The translations under genes and the position numbers were made by a program. This document shows positions 54,577-64,000 of a stretch of 64,000 nt of DNA, piece by piece. Source of the stretch: Sapria himalayana (lineage: Eukaryota; Streptophyta; Magnoliopsida; Malpighiales; Rafflesiaceae); the NCBI GenBank assembly GCA_029783825.1, contig JAREIK010000740.1:1-64000 (forward strand), written 5' to 3'. The first letter of the stretch is position 1. Every line of letters begins with the position of its first letter. The notes beneath the pieces are model-generated. The model searched no databases. It was given only the letters and a program-made list of their open reading frames with translations, and was not told the DNA's origin.

Positions 54577-56163
54577 TATAGATAAACATAAAGATAGAAA
54601 GTTAGACAAATCAATTGATAGACAGATAGACTGATAGACTTGCTGATAGATAGATAGGTAGGTAGGTAGAAAGATAAAAATAGAGAAAGAAAGAAAGAAA
54701 GAAAGATAGACATAAAGATATACAGAAAGATCAACAAAAATATAGAGAGACAAACATATAGATTGATAGATCGATATATAGATATGTAGATAGATAAATA
54801 GATAGATATTCATATATATATATATATATATATTGATAGATAGATATATAGTTACACAAAGAGACTAATATTAGAAAAACAACGCGACAGACAGTAAAAT
54901 TGGCAGAAAGATATAAAGACAAAGATAAATGGGGAGTTAGATAAAAAAATTGACAGATTAATAGACACATTTAGAACCACATAGATAGACATATCGATAG
55001 ATAGATAGAATGATTGATAGATAGACATATTCATAGACATGTTGAAAGATAAATTCATAGACAGATCGATAGATAGATTAAAAGAAAGGTAGATTGACAG
55101 AATGATAGTCATACAGATAGATAGATAAATACACATATAGATTGATGATAGATAGACATATATATTGATAGATTATTAGACAAATATATAGATAGATAGA
55201 TAGATATAGAAAAAGATAGTTAAATAGATAGTCTTTATCTATAAATCAATCTATCTGTCTATCTCTAACAGATAGATATGTAGATATACAAAAAGATAGA
55301 CATATAGATAGACATTTTAATAGATAGAAAAATAGACATACCGACAAACAAATAGATAGTTAGATAGATATACAGATAGATAGACATAAAGATATATAGA
55401 TTGTTAGACAAAGAGATTGATTGATTGATAGTTAAATGATAAATAGATTGGTAAGCAGATAGATTGACTGATAGGCAGATAGACATACAGATATATAGAT
55501 ATACAAAAGATAGATATATAAATAGACAGAAAGATAGACATATTGATAGATATAAAAATAAATAAATAGACAGAAAAATAGATAGATAGATAAATATACA
55601 TATATATAGACTTATAGATAGACAAATTATTAGACAAATAGATAGATTGATTAATATATAGAATGATAGATAAATAGATAGACAGATAGATGGATAGATA
55701 GCTAGAAAAACATATATATAGGCAGATAGATAGATAGATAGAAACATAAATAAATAGATAGATAGACAAATTATAGACATATTTATAGATAGATAGATAA
55801 ATAGATAGATAGATAGATTGATAAATAGATAATAGATAGATAGTCATATAGATATATAAAAAGATAGACAGGTAGATAGATGGAAAGATCGAAAAATAGA
55901 TACATAGGTTGATATATACATAGATAGATAGATTGATAGATAGATAGACAGATAGACAGATAGATATACAAACTGATAGACAAATAGATATATTGATATA
56001 CAGATAGATAAACAAGCAGATAGATAGATAGACATATAGTAAACAGATGGATAGATAGATAGATATATTTACGAATAGATCGACAAATATATTCATAGAT
56101 ATATAAACAGATAGATAGACATATAAATAGATTTAAAGATAGACATATAGATACACAGATAGA

Positions 56164-56562
56164 TACTACTAGAAATTGTCTGTTTAGTTATGAAAATTTA
56201 GTTAGGCAAATAATCCTTAGCTAATTTGTGAAGGATTATTTAAGGAATAGCAAGAGATGTTTGATTTTACTTTGAATGAAAAGTTTGCAATAGATTTGTG
56301 ATGGATTATAAATTGAAATTTTCTATTTAAAAATATCTCTAGCTAGTATGGCATAGATTTTGGCACAAAGAAAGGTGCTAAATTTAGCAACATCTTTAGA
56401 GCTGAATCTTTCCTAGTTAATTAGATCAAGATAAAATCCCTCACTAAATCATCATCTTGAAAATTTTTTTTACAATTATATATTTATAGAAAGTGATTAG
56501 TCCTTAAATAATAATTTTCACAAAATATTACATTTAGCTTTGGATTTTTTGCTAGCTATTTA
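56164..56562 (+). mobile_element. Truncated CACTA left-end copy 1
   Basis: From tactactagaaattg onward it aligns with the first 400 or so bases of element C (ttagttatgaaaatttag, aagagatgtttgatttta, tagctttggattttttgctagctattta). It stops at tatttatag, where GATA repeats resume. The satellite on its left (cgacaaatatattcatag, then agatttaaagatagacat) also matches the satellite to the left of C, so repeat and transposon end were duplicated together. Confidence 0.85.
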
Positions 56563-56990
56563 TAGATAGACAAATAAATAAATAGATAGATAGACAAATT
56601 ATAGACATATTTATAGATAGTTAGACAAATAGATAGATAGATTGATTGATAAATAGATAATAAATAGATAGTCAGATAGATATTTACAAAGATAGACAGA
56701 TAGATAGACGGAAAGATAGACAAATAGATAGACAGACAGACAAACAGATAGATAGATAGATCAATAGGTTGATAAACATATATACAAATAGAAAAATAGA
56801 TATACAAACAGATAGATAGATATATTAAATATATAGACAAATAGATAGATAGATATATAGAAAGATAAGCAAATAGATAGATTATTAATAGATAAATTGA
56901 TAAATATATAGACAATTATATTTGTATATATCGATAGAAAGATTGACATATAGATAGATTGAAAGATAGACAGATAGATACATAGTCAGA
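56563..56990 (-). repeat. GATA satellite between copies 1 and 2
   Basis: GATA-sense satellite. Its first part (gacaaattatagacatattt and following) repeats 55,760-55,880 about 820 bases upstream, in step with the duplicated CACTA ends. Confidence 0.85.
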
Positions 56991-57316
56991 TACTAAAATA
57001 AATTGTTTGTTTAGCTACGAAAATTTACCTAGGGAAATAATCCCTAGCTAATTTGTGAGAAATTATCTAGGGAATAGCAAGACATGTTTAATTTTACTTT
57101 GAAAGACAAATTTGTGATGGATTATAAATGGAAAATTTCTATTTAAAAATGTCCCTAGCTAATATTGTCATAGATTTTGTCACAAAGAATGGTGCTGGGT
57201 TTAGCAATATCTTTAGAGATGAATATTTCTTAACTAATTAGATCAAGATAAAATCTCTCACTAAATCTTTATCTTGAAAATTCTTTTTGCAATTATATAT
57301 TTATAGCAAGTGATTA
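56991..57316 (+). mobile_element. Truncated CACTA left-end copy 2
   Basis: It aligns with element C and copy 1 from tactaaaataaattg through gattagatcaagataaaatc to tatatttatagcaagtgatta. It then breaks at another tatatttata and returns to GATA satellite. It is about 80 bases shorter than copy 1. The tip is more decayed (tactaaaa for tactacaa). Confidence 0.85.
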
Positions 57317-57492
57317 TATATTTATAAACATATAGATAAACAAATAGATAGATAAATAGATAGACATATAGATAAACAAATATATATACATATATATATA
57401 TATATAGTTATATTGATAGATAGACAAATATATTCATAGATATATAGATAGATAGATAGACATATATATAGATTTAAAGATAGACAGATGGA
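57317..57492 (-). repeat. GATA satellite left of element C
   Basis: Short GATA-sense block with an inner TA tract. The last 80 bases match the satellite to the left of copy 1. Confidence 0.9.
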
Positions 57493-59140
57493 TACTACAA
57501 GAAATTATATGTTTAGCTACGAAAATTTAGCTAGGGAAATAAACCCTAGCTAATTTGTGAGAGATTAGCTAGGGAATAGTAAGAGATGTTTGATTTTAAT
57601 TTGAATGAAAAATTTGTTATGAATTTGTGATGGATTATAAATGGAAATTTTCTATATATAAATATCCCTAGCTAATATTATCATATATTTTGGTACAAAG
57701 AATGGTGATAAATTTAGCAATATCTTTAGAGATGAATCTTCCCTAGCTAATTAGATCAAGAAAAAATTCCTCGCTAAATCATTATCTTAAAAATTCTTTT
57801 TACAATTATATATTTATAGACAGCGATTAGTCCTTAAATAATAAATTTCACAAAATATACACATTTAGCTTTGGAATTTTTTCTAGCTATTTACTTCAAG
57901 ATTATTTCCGTTGTTAATCTATAATGAATTATTTTATATATATATATATATATATATTATTTGTTTTAATATGTGATATATTTTTGTATATTAAATGTTC
58001 GTCATGGTATATGGATTATGGATCCTTGATAGATGCCTTCTCCTCATATAATTATAAAAATAAGATATTATAAATAAATAATTACAAAAATATAAAAATA
58101 CGAATAAAAATTTATATTAATAAAGCCTAAATTAACTATTTGTTGGATTATAAAATTTTAAAAATAATTAAAAAACAATATTTGATTTAATTAATAAAGA
58201 TTTTTAAATATATGTTTTAATAAAAACATAAAATAATTAATTCTTTTATTATAAACTATTTTTAAAATTTTTGAATTAATAAATGAACGTACATAATTAT
58301 TTGTATTAATAAAAAACTACAATTATAATTTGTATGATTATAAAAAAAATATTTACAAAAAAACTGAAATAATGGATAAACATGTAATTATTTATACTAA
58401 TAAAACATAAAAAAATATTTTTATGATTGTAGGAATCTTTTAAAAAAATATTTACAAAAATATATGAATTATTAAAAGAACACTTCAAGTGTTATAAAAA
58501 ATATCTCTATGTGCTTATTAAAAGAACACTTTAAGTATTTTTTTAGAGATTCAAAAATTTTATTAAAAAATTACTAATGATATTTTTTTGTCTTAAAAAT
58601 ACTTAAAATAATTTTGTCTTATTAACACAATTAAAGAGTGCTACCAAACTAACCCTATGTTGATTTGAATTCAAGTTTTATTTTTACCCCTACTTAAATT
58701 TATAACAAGTAAACCATTCTGTAATATTTTTAATATTAACTTTTTTATATTCCATTCTTAATAAATAATAAATAAATCTTTTTATTATCTTCTCATTTTA
58801 AGTTAATTTAGGATTTTTATAAATTATAAAATATATCAAATAATATGAAATTTTATGCCTATAAATTTATTTCATATTATATTCATAAAAATATATGAAT
58901 TCATTAAAATTTATAATTATTATATATATATTATTTATTTATTTTATGATTATAAATAAAATCCTAAAAGTCACTTATGTTCACTATTCATCACAATTCC
59001 TTTCGGGAGAGGAACTATGATGAACACAGTTTGATTCCATGCTTCTGTAATCTTCAACAACATTCCCTATCTGTATGTATTAATCCATGATTCCATGCTT
59101 GACTATCATAATTTGATATATGATTTGCTACAGCTTTTCA
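57493..59140. other. Left subterminal arm of element C
   Basis: No gene. The first 400 bases carry the ctagctaat and tagctaggga motifs. The rest is AT-rich backbone shared with A and B (for example 58,490-58,700) and includes a short TA tract at about 57,936-57,958. Confidence 0.75.
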
Positions 59141-59149
59141 ACCTGATAA

Positions 59150-59660
59150 AAGAAATCCTAGGATTTGAATTATTAACATCATTTAGGATCGCACTTGTAT
59201 CACTATCTGATGACTCACTCATCAACTCGTTTCCATATAGTTCTGAAAAAGACCCTCCCCCTTATTGAACAAGCTACTACTCTCCATGTTTTTAGTGTTG
59301 ACCTATACCTTCAGTTCCCTAATTTATTTTATCAAGGCTTCATGATAATGATCACAGACTTCATAATTGAGCTTCAGTGAGTCATAATTTGCTTTCAAGA
59401 GGCCATAATCTCCTCTAATTGCTTGGTTTTCCATCTAGCATGGTAGTTTTGAAACCAAACAGCTATTTGTCTTGGCTGCAAGCCAAGTTCATGAGCCAGT
59501 TTGTTTTTCCTCTCTGGTTCAAGCTTGTTCTCCACTTCAAAGTTTTTATCCACCGCTTTCACTTGATCTATTGTTAAGCATCTCTTATTTTCTCCACTCC
59601 AATTTCTTAAGACTTCTAAACATTCTTCTTCATCAAATCCATCAAAAAAAATTGGTATTC
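59150..59660 (-). pseudogene. Captured HD-Zip class I homeobox fragment (ATHB5/6/16-like)
   Basis: The minus strand reads [11 protein letters not shown] (from 59,643), then a homeodomain: [54 protein letters not shown] (59,586-59,415). A leucine zipper follows ([17 protein letters not shown], then HEALIK and IRELK) and an acidic tail with SSDSDTSAILND (about 59,217-59,182). This matches plant HD-Zip I transcription factors of the ATHB6 type, nuclear DNA-binding dimers. It is broken: a one-base loss after KTKQLE shifts the frame, a TAA replaces Gln in the zipper, and the invariant Arg-Arg after WFQN has become Tyr-His (59,440-59,445), which should abolish DNA binding. Plus-strand frames across it are antisense shadows. 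Confidence 0.9.
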
Positions 59661-60395
59661 TTTTCTATAAACATGATTGTTGCTGTTGTTGCTTTTTTAA
59701 CTAGAAACATTTTCCTCTGCTATAGATGGGCATACTGAAATGAAAGCACGGAGGGAATTAGAGCTGGAAAATATTTTCATTATTGGAAAGAAATGAAACA
59801 CCACTAAACCATATCTAGGCAAAATCGAAGGGTGTGATTAGGGGAGCACTGGGCATTATTTTTAAAGCAAGAATGATAAGGCATGACATTTATCTTGCCT
59901 CATTGTTCACAGAAGTTTTCGTGCACAAAGGCAGACAAGTGCATTGTAAATAACTTGTACAACCACATCCTCTTGTCCATTCAATATTTCTTCATTTTTT
60001 TCCTTTCTGCTCACTCTATGTCAATCTAAATTAGGAAAAAAATGGATTGATGGAGATAATAGTAGTAAAAAAACATGCTGGAGAATCTGTAGGCTCTGCT
60101 ATGTCTAGCCTCTAGAGATAGTAGTAGCAAGGAGGGACATTATTCTTGTTATTTGTAAGTGATAATCACTATTTGGATCTCTTTTTGCTACATACAATCA
60201 TCACGATCAACTAAACTAATTTTGAAATATTGTTAAACTAGAATAATTTGGTTTACCATTTATTAAACACCACCTAATAATTTTTGCAAATTAAAAAGAT
60301 ATGGCACACTTCTATTCGGTTGATATATTTTTATCAAGATGTAAGTTCAAATCAATAATTTAATAACTATTATTTACCATATAATGATGGAAGTT
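59660..60395. other. Interior of element C between captured genes
   Basis: No coding match recognised. The part next to 59,660-59,760 may be the upstream exon or leader of the HD-Zip gene (minus strand), since base composition stays less AT-rich to about 60,180. The remainder is AT-rich. Confidence 0.4.
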
Positions 60396-60396
60396 C

Positions 60397-60699
60397 AACT
60401 ATGAATGGCAAGCTATTGAAGAACGGCATGCCCTAGAAGTGAAGTTGTTCGGAAATGCCCTACTCACACAGAGTAGTAGGTCATTTTTATTTTTTATTAT
60501 CTTGTTACTTTTTTTCCAATTTCATTTCTCATAGATGTGTATTCTTCACATCCATGGGTTTTGCTCATGTTCCACTATTTGAAGTCGCTTCTGTATTGTG
60601 ATCTCTTTGTAGTGCTCATTCGTGGAGTATCATAACTACAAAATTGTATACCAGTGCTATGCATCTTTATTTATCCAGGTTGGCGTTGACAATGATGGA
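60397..60699 (+). pseudogene. Captured AP-4 sigma adaptin fragment, two exons
   Basis: Exon 1 (about 60,397-60,480) reads YEWQAIEERHALEVKL, matching YYEWLTLEERRALEGEI of small sigma adaptins. It ends in a damaged stretch before a gt donor. Exon 2 is exactly 60,613-60,699 after an ag acceptor. It reads CSFVEYHNYKIVYQCYASLF, then IQVGVDNDG, followed by a perfect gtaagt donor. The VGVDNDG version points to the AP-4 complex sigma subunit, a clathrin-independent trans-Golgi vesicle coat component, rather than AP-1 or AP-2, which read SLCVD. The intron of about 130 bp between them shows genomic capture. Arg-Arg in the YRRYA core has become Gln-Cys. No downstream exons were found. Confidence 0.8.
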
Positions 60700-60705
60700 G
60701 TAAGT

Positions 60706-61320
60706 TCCTATCCCATCTACAATATTGTACATAAGATATATTTCAAGTGTGTGTTATTCGAAATCATGTTGAGCTAAATCAATTTGTTTTGTTTATTTGT
60801 TTTTTATTATTTTTTTTGCTATTAAATGAGCAATGATATTAGTGAGTAGAATCATACATGTTGCAGAATGAGTTTGTGATTTTAGAATTCATACATATAT
60901 TAGTTAAAAAAATGGATCGTCATTTTGGGAATGCAGTAGAATTTAATTGCAATACAATGAACTTATCTGCCTCATCATTCAATTCTTCACATGTAGTAAT
61001 TTAACTTAGTTTTCTTTTGAATTCCGATTTCTTAATTGTCAATGTGATCTCGACATCATGTTCCATTTTGAAAAGGCACATTTTATGTTGGATGAGAGGG
61101 TCATGAATGGAGCAACATTAACACTATGAGGAGCTCATTGAATAACTATATACAAACTAGAAACATATCTCAACAAAAAAAACATAATCAAGCATTATAT
61201 TTTTTTAATTCGTGATAACTTCTAAGTTAACGCATAATTCTAAAATGTCTTCTTTCTTTTTATCAAAAAATTTTAGGTGCTAATTGTTGTTTGGACTATT
61301 TATGCATCTTTTATAGATGA
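60706..61320. other. Interior of element C between AP-4 sigma and kinase pieces
   Basis: No coding match recognised. It is AT-rich and intron-like. It may be intron DNA captured with either neighbour. Confidence 0.4.
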
Positions 61321-61322
61321 TT

Positions 61323-61581
61323 CTACTTTTAAGAATACATCACAGAAACTTAGTGCAATTCATTGGATATTGTCAAGAGGGTGGTAATATGCTTGTTTAT
61401 GAGTTCGTGCACAATAGCACAATGAAAAAGCATATTTATAGTAACTCAAATCTTATATAAAGTTCAATCGATACCAACTGAGGCACTCATTAATGCATGT
61501 AATGTTGATAAGCTAGTTCACCAATAGAGAATGTAACAATTGGATCAAGTGGCTCGAGATTGTAGATGATACTGCAAAAGG
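61323..61581 (+). pseudogene. Captured LRR receptor-like kinase fragment
   Basis: Plus strand 61,323-61,447 reads LLLRIHHRNLVQFIGYCQEG, then NMLVYEFVHNSTMKKHIY. This is the N-lobe of a plant receptor kinase (usual form LLSRIHHRNLVQFLGYCQEE, LVYEFMHNGTLKEHLY). After a gap, 61,526-61,581 reads NWIKWLEIVDDTAKG, the usual INWIKRLEIAEDAAKG, and stops at a gt donor. The sequence type resembles the At1g67720/At2g37050 group of LRR kinases. The ATP-binding loop and the HRD and DFG motifs are absent, so no kinase activity is possible. Confidence 0.85.
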
Positions 61582-61584
61582 TGT

Positions 61585-62040
61585 TTTTTAAAGTTCTTAT
61601 TAGTGTTTGATTTATTTTGCAAGCATATGTTGTTAGTGTTAGCATGGTCTAGCGGGAAATGATGCCATGAGATGTGATCCCTTAGATGCATAGCCAAGGT
61701 GCATAACTTCTTAGAAGTGCATAGTGTGTGCATGGTGCAGTGAACGTGCATGTGTGCTTGATGTATTGGACATGAACCATGTTTATGTATGATGTAGCCA
61801 TGTTGTAGTGTGTGCAACATGTGGGTTGGTTTGTTGGGTTCTTTTTTTATATGTATCAAAGAGAGTGATTTTCCATGTTGAATCAAGTGAGTAAGAACTA
61901 TATAGTTGTTATGAAAGTGGCTAATACTTTGGTTGTTCCATAACTATTTGACTGCTATAGTAAATGTTGAAAGTTAAGTATGTAATGAAAAATATAATAT
62001 TTAATTTATATATATCTAGAACAATTTTTTTTATTTTAAA
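61585..62040. other. Unassigned part of element C
   Basis: Less AT-rich and with many gtgcat/gcatgt words at 61,620-61,830. A 113-codon minus-strand frame here (61,886-61,545) has no recognised domain and overlaps the kinase fragment, so it is not called. It could be further captured DNA. Confidence 0.35.
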
Positions 62041-62340
62041 TTTTATTATAAGAACTCATGGAGAAATGTATGAAAGCTATTTCTCACTAGTTGAGGGTTC
62101 TATGGATCTTCAGATAACTCTTTAAAAGAATGAAATGCAAGAAATGAAAGAAGTGAATGATGGGATGAAATAAATAATAAATGTAATGCAACAGCATATG
62201 ACCTAAATGGAGTTATAGTTAGCAGACGTGACGAGATAAATAGCACACCAAGTTTCAGCATAGTACCCATGCAAGAAAGCCAAGCAAAAAAGACACGAGC
62301 TAATAATGATGATGATGATTTAGTTTTAAATGATTATATA
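62040..62340 (+). pseudogene. TNP1-like 3' end remnant in element C
   Basis: The stretch gaaatgcaagaaatgaaagaagtgaatgat and its surroundings match, inverted, the coiled-coil tail of the TNP1-like gene of B at about 27,990-28,070. A run of GAT codons near 62,306 corresponds to the catcatcc words at 21,720 in B. Stops are frequent. It is the only transposase-gene remnant seen in C, and it lies at the same position relative to the element end as in B. Confidence 0.7.
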
Positions 62341-62826
62341 CATATGTTATGTTTTTGTTATAACTATGTAATTATTGTATAAGATAATTTATTAATAGCT
62401 TTTACTTTTTATTAATTATTAATAATGGTTTCTAGTATATGTTTTTTTCAATTTAATATAAAAATTTAAAAATATATAATTAAATTTTTTGTAAAAAATA
62501 AATTTGTAAAAACATTTTTGGAATAAATATAGCTACGGATTTTCCCGTTGCTAAATTTGCTAGAAAATTTTTTGTATATATTCAGTCTAAAAATAAAAAT
62601 TACTATTCATAATTATGATCAAAATTAAGAAAGGTAAAAATATAATTAGCTAGGGATATTCTGCGTATCAAAAATTTGCTAGAAAATTTTTTTTTCATTA
62701 ATATTTTGTGACGAGCACTTTAGATTCGGATAATTTCTATTGTATATCCATTATTATTCTATTTTAGTGATGGAATAAGCCTAAATAGTATGGAACAATC
62801 CCTAGCCACTTAGGCTTTTGGTAGTA
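62341..62826. other. Right subterminal arm of element C
   Basis: No gene. It matches the left arm of B inverted (21,217-21,700), ending with tccctagccacttaggc just inside the tip, compared with gcccaggtggctggg in B. Confidence 0.75.
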
Positions 62827-63331
62827 TAGACAAATAGACATATAAATAAATAGATAGATAGACAGACAAACAGATATAAAAATATACAGACAAACATATA
62901 GATAAATAGACTGAAAGAAACACATTCAAAAAGGCAGACAATTAGGCAGGCATAGAGATAGACATATAGAAAATAAAAAATCAGACAAATAAATAAATAG
63001 ATAGACAAATAGATACATAGAAAAATAGATAGACAGTTTGAAAGATAATTTATAGATAGATTTATAGATAGGTTGATTGACAGATTAATAGACGTATAGA
63101 TAGATAGATAGGTTGGTAGACATATAGATAGACAAATATATAGATAGATAAATAGACAAATAAATAGATAGATAGATAAACATATAGATAGATAGATAGA
63201 CAAAATGATAAACAGAATGATAAATAGTTAAAATGAGAGATTGATAGATAGATTGATAGACAGATTGATTGATTGATAACTTGATAGATAAATAGATAGA
63301 CAGACAAACAGATAGATAGATAGATAGACAA

Positions 63332-63362
<31 letters not shown>

Positions 63363-64000
63363 GAAAGATATATAGAAAGATAGATTGATAGATAAATAGA
63401 TAGATTGAATGATTATTAGATAGATAGATAGACAGATAAATAGATAGATAGATAAATAGATATATAGATAGACAAATAGATAGATAGATAGATAGATAGA
63501 TAGACAAATAGATAGATAGATAGACAGAAAGATAGATATATTAATAGATAGATAGATATACATATAGATAGATAGATAGACAAATAGATAGATAGATAGA
63601 CAAATAAAAAGATGATAGATAGATAGGCAGATAGATAGATAGATAGATAGAGAAAAATACTGATAGACAGACATATAGACAAAAAGATAGATAGATAAAT
63701 AGATAGATATATTGATTGATTGATGATTGATAGATTAATAGATAGAAAAATAGAAAAATAGATAGATAGAAAAATTGATAGACAGATTGATAGACATATG
63801 GATAAAAATTTTGATATATAGATTGATAGACAAATCGATATACAAATTTATTGAGAAATTGATAGACAATTTGATAGACAGATAGATGATTAATAGACTA
63901 AAAAATTGATAGATTGTTAATAGATTGATAAACATATTCTTAGATGAATAAATAGAAAAATTGATAGAACTATAGATAGACAAATATATAAATAAATAGA
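62827..64000 (-). repeat. GATA satellite, block 6
   Basis: GATA-sense satellite, the same polarity as on the left of element C, running off the window. Its minus-strand frames are repeat artefacts. Confidence 0.95.

Larger units (their letters stand above)
39208..56163 (-). repeat. GATA satellite, block 5
   Basis: About 17 kb of GATA-sense satellite with GACA, GATT and AATA variants and several TA tracts. All long low-complexity frames here lie on the minus strand and are repeat artefacts. A small TATC-sense patch lies at about 55,233-55,264. No gene or unrelated insertion is seen in this block. Confidence 0.95.
57493..62826 (+). mobile_element. CACTA element C, a Pack-CACTA with captured genes
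   Basis: Left tip tactacaagaaatt and right tip (read inward) tactaccaaaagcc are CACTA-type ends with T for the first C. The left 1.4 kb matches the right arm of B inverted. The right 0.5 kb (tagctagggatattc, gctaaatttgctagaaaatt) matches the left arm of B inverted. TNP2 is missing and only a TNP1 tail remains (about 62,040-62,340). The 2.5 kb between holds fragments of an HD-Zip I gene, an AP-4 sigma gene and a receptor kinase gene with introns. Both flanks are GATA-sense satellite, so the insertion is simple. It could move only with proteins from elsewhere. Confidence 0.87.

Noticed and set aside
59195..59738. Two plus-strand frames of 61 and 88 codons in element C
   Set aside because: Antisense to the HD-Zip fragment. 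The minus strand gives the homeodomain and zipper.
59472..59738. An intact transcription factor gene at the HD-Zip match
   Set aside because: Frameshift, a zipper stop codon, loss of key DNA-binding residues and its place inside a transposon all argue for a captured, dead fragment.
61545..61886. 113-codon His-rich minus-strand frame
   Set aside because: It overlaps the receptor kinase fragment on the other strand, and no domain is recognised.
1..64000. Possible CRISPR array suggested by regular short repeats
   Set aside because: The 4-bp tandem units have no unique spacers of constant length, and the surrounding genes are from a plant nuclear genome.

Overview
The window is nuclear DNA from a flowering plant. 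The evidence is three related CACTA (En/Spm) elements with plant-type TNP2 and TNP1-like genes, a plant Ac-like hAT element, and captured pieces of plant genes (HD-Zip I homeobox, AP-4 sigma adaptin, LRR receptor kinase, ER-type HSP90). The species cannot be named from what is visible. No intact host gene, rRNA, tRNA or CRISPR array was seen.

The matrix is a very long degenerate tetranucleotide satellite, TATC on one strand and GATA on the other, with frequent GACA, GATT and AATA variants. It fills about 38 kb here and runs off both ends. Its polarity changes: TATC on + at 1-14,237; GATA at 14,272-16,600; TATC at 19,986-21,216 and 38,137-38,690; GATA at 39,208-56,163 and again between and after the downstream element pieces to 64,000. 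The many long reading frames full of Tyr-Leu-Ser-Ile are a by-product of the TATC repeat, which has no stop codon in any frame on that strand. I do not call them genes.

Three relatives of one CACTA family sit in this satellite. Element A (16,601-19,985) has lost its outer left end and carries a broken ER HSP90 (GRP94/SHEPHERD-type) fragment, a probable PMT-type methyltransferase scrap, and an expanded array of about 60-bp subterminal units. Element B (21,217-38,136) is the parent type. Its minus strand holds decayed TNP2 (about 33,515 to 30,131) and TNP1-like (about 29,830 to 27,990) genes. Two other transposons are nested in B: a hAT element (21,858-25,474, with perfect 8-bp target duplications) and a pogo/Tigger-like element (34,768-36,893). 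Element C (57,493-62,826, opposite orientation) has lost TNP2 and most of TNP1. In their place it has fragments of at least three unrelated host genes with introns still present, so it is a Pack-CACTA-type gene-capture element. Two truncated copies of C's left end, with adjoining GATA DNA, are tandemly duplicated just upstream (56,164 and 56,991). A single end of a second CACTA-like family with TTGCAAC repeats lies at about 38,790-39,207.

All recognisable coding regions contain stops or frameshifts. The window is therefore a record of layered events: satellite growth, CACTA insertion and gene capture, later insertions into B, then local duplication and inversion of the satellite. All protein calls come from reading translations by eye against remembered family motifs. 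No database search was run.
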